From Chloroflexota bacterium (GTDB lineage: Bacteria; Chloroflexota; Chloroflexia; Chloroflexales; Roseiflexaceae): DNA of 64,000 nt. Below are positions 49,751 to 57,966 of this stretch, one piece after another (the first letter of the stretch is position 1; the number at the start of each line of letters is the position of its first letter). The notes beneath the pieces were generated by a model. It ran no database searches. It was not told where the DNA came from and worked only from the letters and a program-made list of their open reading frames with translations. The stretch lies in contig JACAEQ010000032.1 in the NCBI GenBank assembly GCA_013388755.1, forward strand, positions 1 through 64,000. The letters run 5' to 3'. The position numbers and the translations under genes are program-made.

Positions 49751-51241
49751 CTATCTCGGGGACAGGCCTGAGACGGTCGCCTTGTCGTCTACCTCTTCCG
49801 GCAGCGACTCGATCGTGATTGCCAGGCCGATCGCCCCCCATAACAGCGCGCTCATATGGCTGAATTCGATGTTGAAGAAATAATGGTCGAGCAGGCCCAC
49901 CGCAAGTGCAGCAGCAACCGCCGCCTGCAACGACACGAGCCAGGCGGCAAGTTCATGATCGCCATGTGCGCCGGCCACACGCAGCGCGCGCCAGCTCCGC
50001 AGAAAGAACCAGCTCATGATGCCGGCAAACGCCGCCAGGCCCACCAGCCCGGTACGCTGGGCAATTGCCAGGTAGATGCTTGACACGCCGGCGACCAGAT
50101 CTCGTTCCGGCGCCGCGCCGAAACCGATGCCAAAGACCGGGTATGCCTGGATGATCGCCAGCGCATTCTGGTATTCCGCCAGGCGCATCTGGTTCGCCTG
50201 GTCGCGGAACTGCACCCCTTCGATCACGCGCTCGGCGAATTGCTCACCGATACCCACACCGATCAGCAGCACAGCCGCCAGCGCACCCGCACCGAGGATT
50301 GCCCACCAGAGCCGCCGGTAGCGCAACGTCGCGACATACATTGCGGCAACGATTATGCCCCCCAGGGCGGCGCGCGAGTAGGTCAGAAACAATGCCAGCA
50401 AGATCGCGCCGGTTACAACCAGTAACAGGCGCCGCGGCAGCACCGGTCGTTCGCCAACCAGTTGCGTCGCCGCAAGCGCGCCAACCAGCGCCAGCATACC
50501 ACCAAAACTGTTCGGGTCGACCGACAGGCCGATCGCGCGCATCAATCCATTCGGGTCATCTTCGACATAGCGCAGCACGCGCCCCTCGGTCGGGTAGCCG
50601 ATGCGGCCGAATGCGACCAGGATCTGGAGCGCCAGGTGATCGGGTATCACATAGAGCGCAAGCGCAATGATCGCCGAGATTGCAGCACCAATGATGAACA
50701 TGCGCATGACCCAGCGCACGGTCTGCCGGTCGCGAACACAGTTCACAACACTGAAGAAGAACAGCACTGCCGTCACAAACTTCACATAGTTGTGGAACAG
50801 GGATGGTTCGGGGCTGAGATTCGCGCCAAGCAGAAATGCAAACAGGGTCATGCCGAGAAACCCGATTAACGCCAGGCCGATCGGCGTGACAGCCAGGCGC
50901 TCCTCACGATGCACAAGGAACCGCAGCAACCAGACGCCCATCAACACCACCAGGGCCAGCGTGAGCAGTGTAGGGGTCACAACCGCTCGAAACGGCAGGG
51001 TTCCGAAGGGCACGATGGTGGCAATCGCGATGACGACAGCCAGCCCGACGCGGGTATCGCGCAGCAGGGCGTAGGTCCCGGCCAGGGCCGCCAGGGCAAC
51101 GAAGCCAAGCCAGAATGGCCCGAATGCGACTATTGCGCCGCCGGCCAGGCCCAGCGCGACCGCGGCGAGCACCGCAGCCAGCGGGCCACGGCTGAATGCA
51201 CCGGCAAGTCGATCACGCGTTGTTGCGGGGAACAGACTCAT
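49751..51241 (-). CDS. O-antigen ligase/polymerase-like membrane protein
   Basis: A 496-residue integral membrane protein with about 12 helices and the Wzy_C/RfaL-type long outer loop (about 330-395, including YQNALAIIQAYPVFGIGFG, the characteristic PxxGxGxG end of the loop). SRAALGGIIVAA precedes it. Members join glycan chains to lipid carriers or polymerise repeat units. The acceptor is not known; in a probable monoderm it may act in exopolysaccharide or S-layer glycan assembly. ATG 51241 is preferred over GTG 51250. Convergent with the aldolase gene, zero gap. Confidence 0.85.
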   Translation of the reverse strand: MSLFPATTRDRLAGAFSRGPLAAVLAAVALGLAGGAIVAFGPFWLGFVALAALAGTYALLRDTRVGLAVVIAIATIVPFGTLPFRAVVTPTLLTLALVVLMGVWLLRFLVHREERLAVTPIGLALIGFLGMTLFAFLLGANLSPEPSLFHNYVKFVTAVLFFFSVVNCVRDRQTVRWVMRMFIIGAAISAIIALALYVIPDHLALQILVAFGRIGYPTEGRVLRYVEDDPNGLMRAIGLSVDPNSFGGMLALVGALAATQLVGERPVLPRRLLLVVTGAILLALFLTYSRAALGGIIVAAMYVATLRYRRLWWAILGAGALAAVLLIGVGIGEQFAERVIEGVQFRDQANQMRLAEYQNALAIIQAYPVFGIGFGAAPERDLVAGVSSIYLAIAQRTGLVGLAAFAGIMSWFFLRSWRALRVAGAHGDHELAAWLVSLQAAVAAALAVGLLDHYFFNIEFSHMSALLWGAIGLAITIESLPEEVDDKATVSGLSPR

Positions 51242-51296
51242 GGTCGCCACGGTTCCAGCAATTGAACACGGATGAACCAGGGAAGTATACCACCGC

Positions 51297-51326
51297 TTGA
51301 CAAATCAAACCGCATGTCTCTATGCT
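51297..51326 (+). promoter_or_regulatory. Promoter of the nucleotidyltransferase-phosphoesterase pair
   Basis: TTGACA (51297-51302), 18-nt spacer, TATGCT (51321-51326). An ATG at 51322 lies within this -10, so the gene probably starts at the ATG 51364. Confidence 0.6.
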
Positions 51327-51363
51327 ATACATAGAAAGGTCAAATCGTATTAACTGGCCCCTC

Positions 51364-52101
51364 ATGATAACTCACACCCATTTGTACGACGATGCCCGAC
51401 GCCTTGTCGCAGCCGCCAGCAGCGCCGGGCTGAACCTGCGGTTGCTTGGCGGCATCGCAGTGTTTCATCTCTGCCCCACAGCGCGCCGCGAGGGCATGCA
51501 GCGCTCATACAAGGACATAGATTTCGCCGGTCGAGCCGACGAGCGCGTGGCGCTCCAGAATCTGTTCACGGGTCAGGGTTATCAGCCGGACCGTGAGTTT
51601 AACCTGTTGAACGGTGCCAACCGGCTGATCTTCCGCAGTACAGATGGCAACCGCCACGTTGATGTTTTCCTTGATCAGTTCCGCATGTGCCATACATTCG
51701 ATCTGCGCGAGCGTCTGGATCTGCACCCCCTGACACTGGCGCCGACCGACCTGTTGCTGACCAAGCTGCAGGTGGTGCATGCCACGGAAAACGACCTGCG
51801 CGACATGTTTGCCCTGCTCTCGGATCTGCCGCTCGATGATGCGCCGGGAGCGATAGACACGGCCCATATTGCCCACCTTGCTGCGCGTGATTGGGGGTTG
51901 TACCGAACGCTCACCCTTAGCCTGGATCGGCTAGAACAGTGGGCCGCGGATCGTCCTGCATACGGGCCGTATCGCCTTCCTGACCAGATTGCGCTCCTGC
52001 GCCACGCGATCGAAGCCCGCCCCAAGACGATGGCATGGAAGATGCGTGCACGGATTGGCGATCGCGTACGCTGGTATGACGTTCCCGAGGAAAGTGGGTA
52101 A
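51364..52101 (+). CDS. Nucleotidyltransferase-fold protein (AbiEii-like)
   Basis: A 245-residue protein of the polymerase-beta-like nucleotidyltransferase superfamily. Core: LRLLGGIAVFHLCP (the GG(S/I) helix turn, about 26-39), YKDIDF (Asp-x-Asp metal site, about 51-56) and HVDVF (third Asp, about 98-102), followed by a helical C-terminus. This arrangement is seen in AbiEii toxins and related NTases that modify tRNA or proteins, but the substrate cannot be read. Start chosen after the promoter; the Shine-Dalgarno is weak. Five bases upstream of the phosphoesterase gene. Confidence 0.78.
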   Translation: MITHTHLYDDARRLVAAASSAGLNLRLLGGIAVFHLCPTARREGMQRSYKDIDFAGRADERVALQNLFTGQGYQPDREFNLLNGANRLIFRSTDGNRHVDVFLDQFRMCHTFDLRERLDLHPLTLAPTDLLLTKLQVVHATENDLRDMFALLSDLPLDDAPGAIDTAHIAHLAARDWGLYRTLTLSLDRLEQWAADRPAYGPYRLPDQIALLRHAIEARPKTMAWKMRARIGDRVRWYDVPEESG

Positions 52102-52106
52102 GACGC

Positions 52107-53090
52107 ATGTGGCCATTTGTACGCAAACAACAGGCTGACGCCCGTGCAACGGTACGACTATTTTATAGCAGCGACATCCATGGTTCGGAACGCTGCTGGC
52201 TGAAGTTTCTCAATGCCGCCCGGTTCTATGGTGTGCAGGCGATCATTATGGGGGGCGATCTGACCGGTAAGCTTCTCGTGCCACTGGTGGAGGAAGCGCA
52301 GGGCTATCGGGCACTCCTGCTTGGCCAGCCCATGCTGGCGCGTGATGATGCGGAACTGGCTGAACTTGAGAAGAATATTCGCTTCAATGGCTTTTATCCC
52401 TACCGTTGCTCTCCTGCAGAATATCAGCGCCTCGAAACGGATCCTACCTATCTGGAGGAGGTATTCCGCCAGGTGATGGTAGCAGCGGTGAGGCGCTGGG
52501 TTGCGCTGGCAGAAGAGCGCCTGAGCGAGAGTGGTGTGGCGTGCTTTGTGATGGCCGGCAACGACGATGAACTGGCAGTGGATGATGTGCTGCCCGATGG
52601 CCCGGTGGTGCGCAATCCTGACGGGCGCGTGCTGGAGTGGGGCCATTACCAGATTCTCGCCGAATCCTGGGTGCCGCCAACTCCATGGAACAGCCCGCGT
52701 GAATTGAGTGAAGAGGCCCTGGAAGCCAGGATTCGCGCCGTGGCCGTGCACCTCGACCGTGATCGCCCGGCGATTTTTGTGCTCCACAGCCCGCCATACC
52801 GCAGCACGCTGGATGACGCGCCGCAATTGCGCGATGATCTGACGGTTGTTACAACCGGCGGGCAGGTGGCGATGACGCCGGTTGGTAGTGTTGCGGTTCG
52901 CCGGGTCATCGAAACCTATCAACCGGTGCTGGCACTGCATGGCCATATTCACGAGTCGCGTGGCGCGGTGCGCATAGGAAACACACTCTGTATCAACCCC
53001 GGTAGCGCCTATGGTGAAGGTGTGTTACACGGTGCCCTGGTCACCCTCGAGCATGGCCGGATCAGATCCCACCAGCTGGTGAGCGGATAA
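52107..53090 (+). CDS. Calcineurin-like metallophosphoesterase
   Basis: A 327-residue binuclear-metal phosphoesterase. All motifs are present: SDIHGSE (D-x-H), IMGGDLTG (GD), AGNDDE (GN, with Asp instead of the usual His of GNHD), VLHSPPY (H) and ALHGHIHESRG (GHxH). The GNDD substitution removes the catalytic acid His found in many members, so activity or chemistry may differ; some family branches have this naturally. Substrate unknown: nucleotides, cyclic nucleotides or phosphoproteins. Cotranscribed with the nucleotidyltransferase gene 5 nt upstream. Confidence 0.88.
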   Translation: MWPFVRKQQADARATVRLFYSSDIHGSERCWLKFLNAARFYGVQAIIMGGDLTGKLLVPLVEEAQGYRALLLGQPMLARDDAELAELEKNIRFNGFYPYRCSPAEYQRLETDPTYLEEVFRQVMVAAVRRWVALAEERLSESGVACFVMAGNDDELAVDDVLPDGPVVRNPDGRVLEWGHYQILAESWVPPTPWNSPRELSEEALEARIRAVAVHLDRDRPAIFVLHSPPYRSTLDDAPQLRDDLTVVTTGGQVAMTPVGSVAVRRVIETYQPVLALHGHIHESRGAVRIGNTLCINPGSAYGEGVLHGALVTLEHGRIRSHQLVSG

Positions 53091-53186
53091 CACCTGTATG
53101 GAACACTCCGGTCCTGCAGCTATCTTGCGGGAGTACAAGGCATGCGCCATACAAATCGCGGCGCGGAGTGAACTGGACACGCCATC

Positions 53187-53831
53187 ATGATGTACGACCT
53201 GACGCACCGGCTCACCGACGATGTTCCAACGTATCCAGCCGACCCGCATGTGCGCATCATCACCGGGTTCGGGGTCAGGCCGTGGTGCGTCAGTGCGCTG
53301 CACCTGGGTAGTCACAGCGGCACCCATGTTGATGCGCCGCTCCACTACATGGTCGCAGGGCGCGGTATCGGCGCCTATGCACCCGACCGGTTCGTCGGTC
53401 GCGGGATTGTGATTGATGCTCGCGGGTATGAGCCGGATGCGCCGGTTGGCCCCGAAATCCTGACGGATTATCATCTGCGGCCTGGCATGATTGCCGTGAT
53501 CCGAACCGGTTGGGAAATCTTCTGGAACGATGCGCGTTATTTCCAGCATCCCTACCTGAGCGATGGGCTGGCTCAGGCACTGGTGGAACGCGGCATCTCG
53601 CTCGTCGCGGTTGACGCGCTGAATGTTGACTCGACGCCGGGTAGCGGGGAGACCGTACACGCGACGTTGCTCGGCGCCGACATCCTGATCGCCGAAAATC
53701 TCTGTGGCCTGGAGCAACTTGATTGTGGCCGCGAATATGTCTTTGCCATCCTGCCACTGGCGCTTGGCGACGTTGACGGCGCGCCGGTGCGCGCCCTGGC
53801 GTGGGATATCGATCACCGGTTTGGATCATAG
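53187..53831 (+). CDS. Cyclase-family metal-dependent amidohydrolase (kynurenine formamidase-like)
   Basis: A 214-residue cyclase-family protein. The metal motif HSGTHVDAPLHYM (H-x-GTH-x-D-x-P-x-H, about 48-60) is intact, and YDLTHRLTDDVPTYPADP is the usual start. Later blocks: VDALNVDSTPG and LLGADILIAENL. Members hydrolyse N-formylkynurenine, other amides or lactones. The following amino acid permease suggests the substrate derives from an amino acid. Start: ATG 53187 or 53190; no strong ribosome site. Confidence 0.87.
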   Translation: MMYDLTHRLTDDVPTYPADPHVRIITGFGVRPWCVSALHLGSHSGTHVDAPLHYMVAGRGIGAYAPDRFVGRGIVIDARGYEPDAPVGPEILTDYHLRPGMIAVIRTGWEIFWNDARYFQHPYLSDGLAQALVERGISLVAVDALNVDSTPGSGETVHATLLGADILIAENLCGLEQLDCGREYVFAILPLALGDVDGAPVRALAWDIDHRFGS

Positions 53832-53899
53832 CGATCATGTGGACCAGGCACTTCGTCGCACCTGACTACGAACCGTAATCGAGCAAGAGGAGAAGACAC

Positions 53900-55540
53900 A
53901 TGGCCGAAAGCGCCCGCCCAACGGCTGCCCCGCGCGTCTTCGTGCGCAAGGCTACGGGCCTGGTACGCCAGGCAGGCATGCTCGACGTCCTGATCTATAA
54001 CGTCAACTTCATCAGCATTGGCCTGATGGTGGCATTGATGCTGTTGATCATTCCCTCGTATGCTGGCGGCAATATCACACTCTCACTGTTGATCTGTGCC
54101 CTGCTCGCCCTGCCGACGGCCTGCGTCTATGCCTTTCTTTCGGCCGCAATGCCGCGCAGTGGCGGCGATTATGTCTATGTCAGCCGCGTACTCGGGCCGG
54201 CGCTCGGAATGATGGGCAGCTGGAACATGACGATCTGGTGGGTGCTCTATGGTGGCGTTCCATCAGCCTTCCTGGCAACCTATGGCGTGGCGCCCTTCTG
54301 CCGTGTGCTGGCGGCGATGACCGGTAATGCCGGGTTGATTGCCATCGCAGACTGGGTCGTCACGCCAACGGGCCAGTTTATCATTGGCGCTTTGCTCATT
54401 CTGCTCCTGACGAGCCTGTTCACAATCGGGCTGAAATCCTTCTTTCGTGTGCAGAATGTTCTGTTTCTGCTGGCGACACTCAGTGCACTGGTCGCACTGG
54501 TCGTCGGCCTGGCTGGCGATGCGGCCTCGTTCCCCCAGGTGTTCAACCGCTACGCCGGCGCCTTGAGCGGCCTGCCCGATACGTACGAGCAGATCGTGGC
54601 AGCCAGCGGTTATGCCGCAGCGCCATTCGACTGGATGAACACGCTGCTGCCAATGACATGGATCTACCTGACGATGGGTTTCAGCTTCTCGTCGGCATAT
54701 ATTGGCGGCGAGGTAAAACAGGCGGCGCGTCTTCAGGTCTGGTCAATCCCCGGCACCGTCCTCTACGCGACGATCTGGGGCGTGTTGCTGGTCTGGGCAA
54801 CGAGCCGGGCAGTCGGAGACGACTTTCTTGGCGCGGTCAGCACACTGAGCGACCTGGGCGCCGGGCAGGTCGGGTTGAGTGCGATGCCACGTTTCCATGA
54901 GTTGATCGCCTTTTCGAGCCAGAACATTCTGGTTGCCTTCCTGATCTGCTCTGGCTTCATCTTCTGGTCGTATGCCTGGTTGCCCGGTCAGATCCTGAAT
55001 GCTTCGCGAAACCTGCTGGCCTATGCCATCGATGGGTTGATGCCGGCGCAGCTGGCAACGGTCAGTGAACGCTTTCACACACCGGTCGTCAGCCTGTGGG
55101 TCATGGGTATTCTGTCCATCGTATCACTGGCGATCTATGTCTTCACACCATACTTCGCGACACTCTCCGGAATCTTCGGCTTTATTCTTACCTTCATGCT
55201 CGTCTCGCTGGCTGCGATTCTGCTGCCGTACCGGCGTCCAGAGGTCTTTGAAGGCTCGCCGGTCAGATGGCGCGTCGCCGGCATTCCCGTGATCAGCATT
55301 GTCGGTCTACTCTCGCTTGTGGCCTGCCTGGTCATGGAATGGGCCTATCTGAACGATCCGTTCTCCGGCATCAGCCTCGACCCGAGCACCTTACGTGATG
55401 GTGTACTCGGATTCGGCATGTTTCTGATCAATGCCGGCATCTTCCTCTCGGGGCTGATCATCTACTTCGTTGCCCGGGCCGCGCGCCGGCACGCCGGAAT
55501 TGACGTCACATTGAACTACAAGGAAATCCCCGCAGAGTGA
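53900..55540 (+). CDS. APC-family amino acid permease
   Basis: A 546-residue transporter with 12-14 predicted membrane helices, of the amino acid-polyamine-organocation superfamily. Helix 1 follows a positively charged stretch FVRKATGLVRQ and carries VNFISIG; AAMPRSGGDYVYVSRVLG (about 85-102) is the conserved GGxYxY-type block of the family. It probably moves an amino acid or related amine with protons. ATG has AGGAG about 7 nt upstream. Its TGA is immediately followed by a repeat element end (GTGCCTATCCGAA, 55541), with no gap. Probably cotranscribed with the cyclase gene (68-nt gap). Confidence 0.92.
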   Translation: MAESARPTAAPRVFVRKATGLVRQAGMLDVLIYNVNFISIGLMVALMLLIIPSYAGGNITLSLLICALLALPTACVYAFLSAAMPRSGGDYVYVSRVLGPALGMMGSWNMTIWWVLYGGVPSAFLATYGVAPFCRVLAAMTGNAGLIAIADWVVTPTGQFIIGALLILLLTSLFTIGLKSFFRVQNVLFLLATLSALVALVVGLAGDAASFPQVFNRYAGALSGLPDTYEQIVAASGYAAAPFDWMNTLLPMTWIYLTMGFSFSSAYIGGEVKQAARLQVWSIPGTVLYATIWGVLLVWATSRAVGDDFLGAVSTLSDLGAGQVGLSAMPRFHELIAFSSQNILVAFLICSGFIFWSYAWLPGQILNASRNLLAYAIDGLMPAQLATVSERFHTPVVSLWVMGILSIVSLAIYVFTPYFATLSGIFGFILTFMLVSLAAILLPYRRPEVFEGSPVRWRVAGIPVISIVGLLSLVACLVMEWAYLNDPFSGISLDPSTLRDGVLGFGMFLINAGIFLSGLIIYFVARAARRHAGIDVTLNYKEIPAE

Positions 55541-55696
55541 GTGCCTATCCGAATAACGGATTGGATGGTAGTGCGCGCGAAGCGAAGCAGTCTACCAACG
55601 CGAGAGGAGATTGCTTCAGCCACGCTGCGCTCGCTTCAGGCTGTCGCTCGTGCTCCGCGCAATGACAGGGAAGCGTATCGTTGTTCGGATAGGCAC
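55541..55696 (+). repeat. GTGCCTATCCGAA element, copy A
   Basis: 156 bp with 13-bp perfect terminal inverted repeats GTGCCTATCCGAA (55541-55553) and TTCGGATAGGCAC (55684-55696). The inside is close to copy B (39871-40028). It begins on the base after the permease stop codon; the following PAS-STAS gene starts 29 nt after its right end. No target-site duplication is evident. Confidence 0.8.
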
Positions 55697-55725
55697 CCGG
55701 CTGAGCGCAAAGGAGGCGCTGGCCC

Positions 55726-57021
55726 ATGACATACGATACAGGTAGCGCCGATACAAGTGTGGCTCGGCATATCGCCGAACTTGAAGCCAGGCTCGATGCG
55801 GCGTACCGGCGGATCACCGAGCTTGAGCAGGAGGTGGCACGTGATCGCGAGATGCTGGACGCTATTCCGGCTCTTGTCTATCTCAAGGACCGCCAGCATC
55901 GCTATGTGTTCGGCAATCGCGCCTTCACCGAACGCGTCAGCGTTCCTGCCGCAGACCTGATCGGCAAGACCGACAGTGAATTGTTCCCACCCGAAGTCGC
56001 CGAGGCATACCTGGATGATGACGAGCGCGTCATGGCTACCGGTGTGCCAAGCCTCGGCGTTGAACTACCGGTCACCCGGCCAGACGGCACGGTCGGCTGG
56101 GTGGCCAACTCGGCGGTGCCATACCATGACGCAGCCGGGAACGTTATCGGGCTGGTTGGCATTGCACTCGACATCACCGAACGTAAACGCGCGGAAGAGG
56201 CGCTGCATCGCAGCGAAATCGAACGCCAGGCGCTCCTCGATGCCATCCCGGCGATGATCTACTTCAAAGGGCGCGATCACCGCTATCTGCTGGGCAACCG
56301 CATCTTCGCCGATGCAGCCGGCATCACGATTAACGAAATTGCAGGAAAGACCGATCATGAGTTGTTTCAGCCTGCCGAAGCTGAGGCATACATGACCGAC
56401 GACGAACAGGTGATGGCTTCCGGCGAACCGCATCTCGGCATCGAGGAGCAGATCACCGAGGCTGGCGGTCGGGTTGCCTGGCTGGCGGTCTACAAGGTGC
56501 CATATCGCAATGATGAGGGCACGATTATCGGCATGGTCGGCATTGCGCTCGACATCACCGAACGTAAACGTGTCGAGGAGGAGTTGCGCCACAGCCAGGC
56601 CAGGCAACAGGCGCTGATCGAACAGCAGGGCCACCTGCTGGAGACGATACGCAAGATGTCCACACCGGTGCTACCCGTGACCAGTAACGCGCTTGTGTTG
56701 CCGCTGGTGGGCGACATTGACTCGGCGCGTAGCCAGCAGATCATGGAAACGCTCCTGACCAGTGTGCAACGACTTGGCGCCGAATGGGTTATCATTGACA
56801 TTACCGGCGTACCGTTGATCGATACGGCGGTTGCAAATCACCTGATCCAGGCGACGCGCGGGGTCGAGCTTCTTGGCGCACGCACCATCCTGGTCGGTGT
56901 GTCACCTGAACTGGCACAGACAATCGTCGGCCTTGGCATCAATCTGAGTAATCTGATCACCCACAGCGATCTGCGCTCCGCCATTACGTTTGTGATGCAG
57001 CGGTCACAGCGACACACCTGA
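55726..57021 (+). CDS. PAS-PAS-STAS sensor protein (RsbR-like)
   Basis: A 431-residue soluble signalling protein. A coiled start (about 12-42), PAS1 (about 45-155), PAS2 (about 170-285) and a C-terminal STAS domain (about 315-425). The STAS part follows stressosome RsbR: VIIDITGVPLIDTAVANHL and VGVSPELAQTIVGLGINL, including the two Thr positions phosphorylated by RsbT in Bacillus. PAS1 and PAS2 end with nearly the same sequence (GLVGIALDITERKRAEE, GMVGIALDITERKRVEE), also alike in DNA: a recent tandem duplication. Ligand unknown. No RsbS, RsbT or phosphatase gene is in the window. ATG has AAAGGAGG about 10 nt upstream. Confidence 0.92.
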   Translation: MTYDTGSADTSVARHIAELEARLDAAYRRITELEQEVARDREMLDAIPALVYLKDRQHRYVFGNRAFTERVSVPAADLIGKTDSELFPPEVAEAYLDDDERVMATGVPSLGVELPVTRPDGTVGWVANSAVPYHDAAGNVIGLVGIALDITERKRAEEALHRSEIERQALLDAIPAMIYFKGRDHRYLLGNRIFADAAGITINEIAGKTDHELFQPAEAEAYMTDDEQVMASGEPHLGIEEQITEAGGRVAWLAVYKVPYRNDEGTIIGMVGIALDITERKRVEEELRHSQARQQALIEQQGHLLETIRKMSTPVLPVTSNALVLPLVGDIDSARSQQIMETLLTSVQRLGAEWVIIDITGVPLIDTAVANHLIQATRGVELLGARTILVGVSPELAQTIVGLGINLSNLITHSDLRSAITFVMQRSQRHT

Positions 57022-57081
57022 TGTGGCCAGGTGGCACGAAACATGCTGTCGAAGAACAGCTTCGGCTGACACGGCCCCCCG

Positions 57082-57110
57082 TTGACGACCCCCGTCCCTG
57101 CGACTATACT
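57082..57110 (+). promoter_or_regulatory. Near-consensus promoter of the ThuA gene
   Basis: TTGACG (57082-57087), 17-nt spacer, TATACT (57105-57110); start of transcription near 57117, about 52 nt before the GTG. Confidence 0.7.
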
Positions 57111-57168
57111 GGCGCTCGCCATCCGGCGGGCAAGACGTTCCGCCACACTGCAGCGAAAGGACGCATCT

Positions 57169-57894
57169 GTGGGCACGATCCGCGTAACTGTCTGGAATGA
57201 GTTCCGCCATGAGAAGGATAGCCGTCATCCGGCAAGCACGATCTATGGCGAGGAGGGCATCCACGGCGCCATCGCCGCGGGGCTGCGCGAACTCGGTGAT
57301 TTTGACGTTCGTACCGCAACGCTCGATGAAGCCGAACACGGCCTGACCGACGAGGTGCTGGCGCAGACCGACGTATTGACCTGGTGGGGGCATATGGCCC
57401 ATCATGAAGTGAAGGACGAGATTGTCGAGAAGGTCCATGCTCGCGTCCTCGACGGTATGGGATTGATTGTGCTGCACTCAGCTCACTTCTCGAAAATCTT
57501 TCGCAAGCTGATGGGAACGACCTGCGATCTCAAGTGGCGCGAAGCCGACGATATTGAGCGTGTGTGGGTGGTTGAACCGGGGCACCCGATCGCCGCCGGT
57601 CTTGGGGAGTACTTTGAGCTGCCGGAAGAGATGTATGGCGAGCGTTTCGACATCCCCGCACCCGAGCAACTGGTCTTTGTCAGCTGGTTCACTGGCGGTG
57701 AGGTGTTCCGCAGCGGCTGCTGCTACACGCGCGGGCGCGGGAAGATCTTCTACTTCCGCCCGGGTCACGAGTCCTACCCGACCTACCGTGACGCAAGCGT
57801 GCGGCGAGTGATTGCCAATGCAGTGCGCTGGGCCGCGCCATCGGGTGGGCCGAAGCCAGTGTTCGGCAACGCGAAGCCGGTGGCAAAACGTTGA
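57169..57894 (+). CDS. ThuA-domain (trehalose-utilisation) protein
   Basis: A 241-residue ThuA-like protein with a class I glutamine amidotransferase-like fold. Seen: [13 protein letters not shown] (about 3-15), [13 protein letters not shown] (about 66-78) and [16 protein letters not shown], plus the C-terminal [18 protein letters not shown]. Rhizobial ThuA acts in disaccharide oxidation with ThuB, a Gfo/Idh-type dehydrogenase; the convergent neighbour here is of that type. Start: GTG 57169, eight bases after AAAGGA, fits the promoter; upstream codons would overlap it. Confidence 0.9.
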   Translation: MGTIRVTVWNEFRHEKDSRHPASTIYGEEGIHGAIAAGLRELGDFDVRTATLDEAEHGLTDEVLAQTDVLTWWGHMAHHEVKDEIVEKVHARVLDGMGLIVLHSAHFSKIFRKLMGTTCDLKWREADDIERVWVVEPGHPIAAGLGEYFELPEEMYGERFDIPAPEQLVFVSWFTGGEVFRSGCCYTRGRGKIFYFRPGHESYPTYRDASVRRVIANAVRWAAPSGGPKPVFGNAKPVAKR

Positions 57895-57902
57895 ACAGGA
57901 TC

Positions 57903-57966
57903 AGGAACTGGGAATTGAGAACCGACCGGATGTCGTTGGCATACTGGTTCTCAGTTCCCACTTCCT
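57903..57966. terminator. Bidirectional hairpin with TGGGAATTGAGAA arms, copy 2
   Basis: A 21-bp stem (57903-57923 with 57946-57966; one mismatch and one G-T pair) and a 22-nt loop. The inner left arm shares TGGGAATTGAGAA with copy 1 at 20600. The right arm carries the last codons and the stop of the convergent Gfo/Idh/MocA gene. No T run. Confidence 0.65.
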
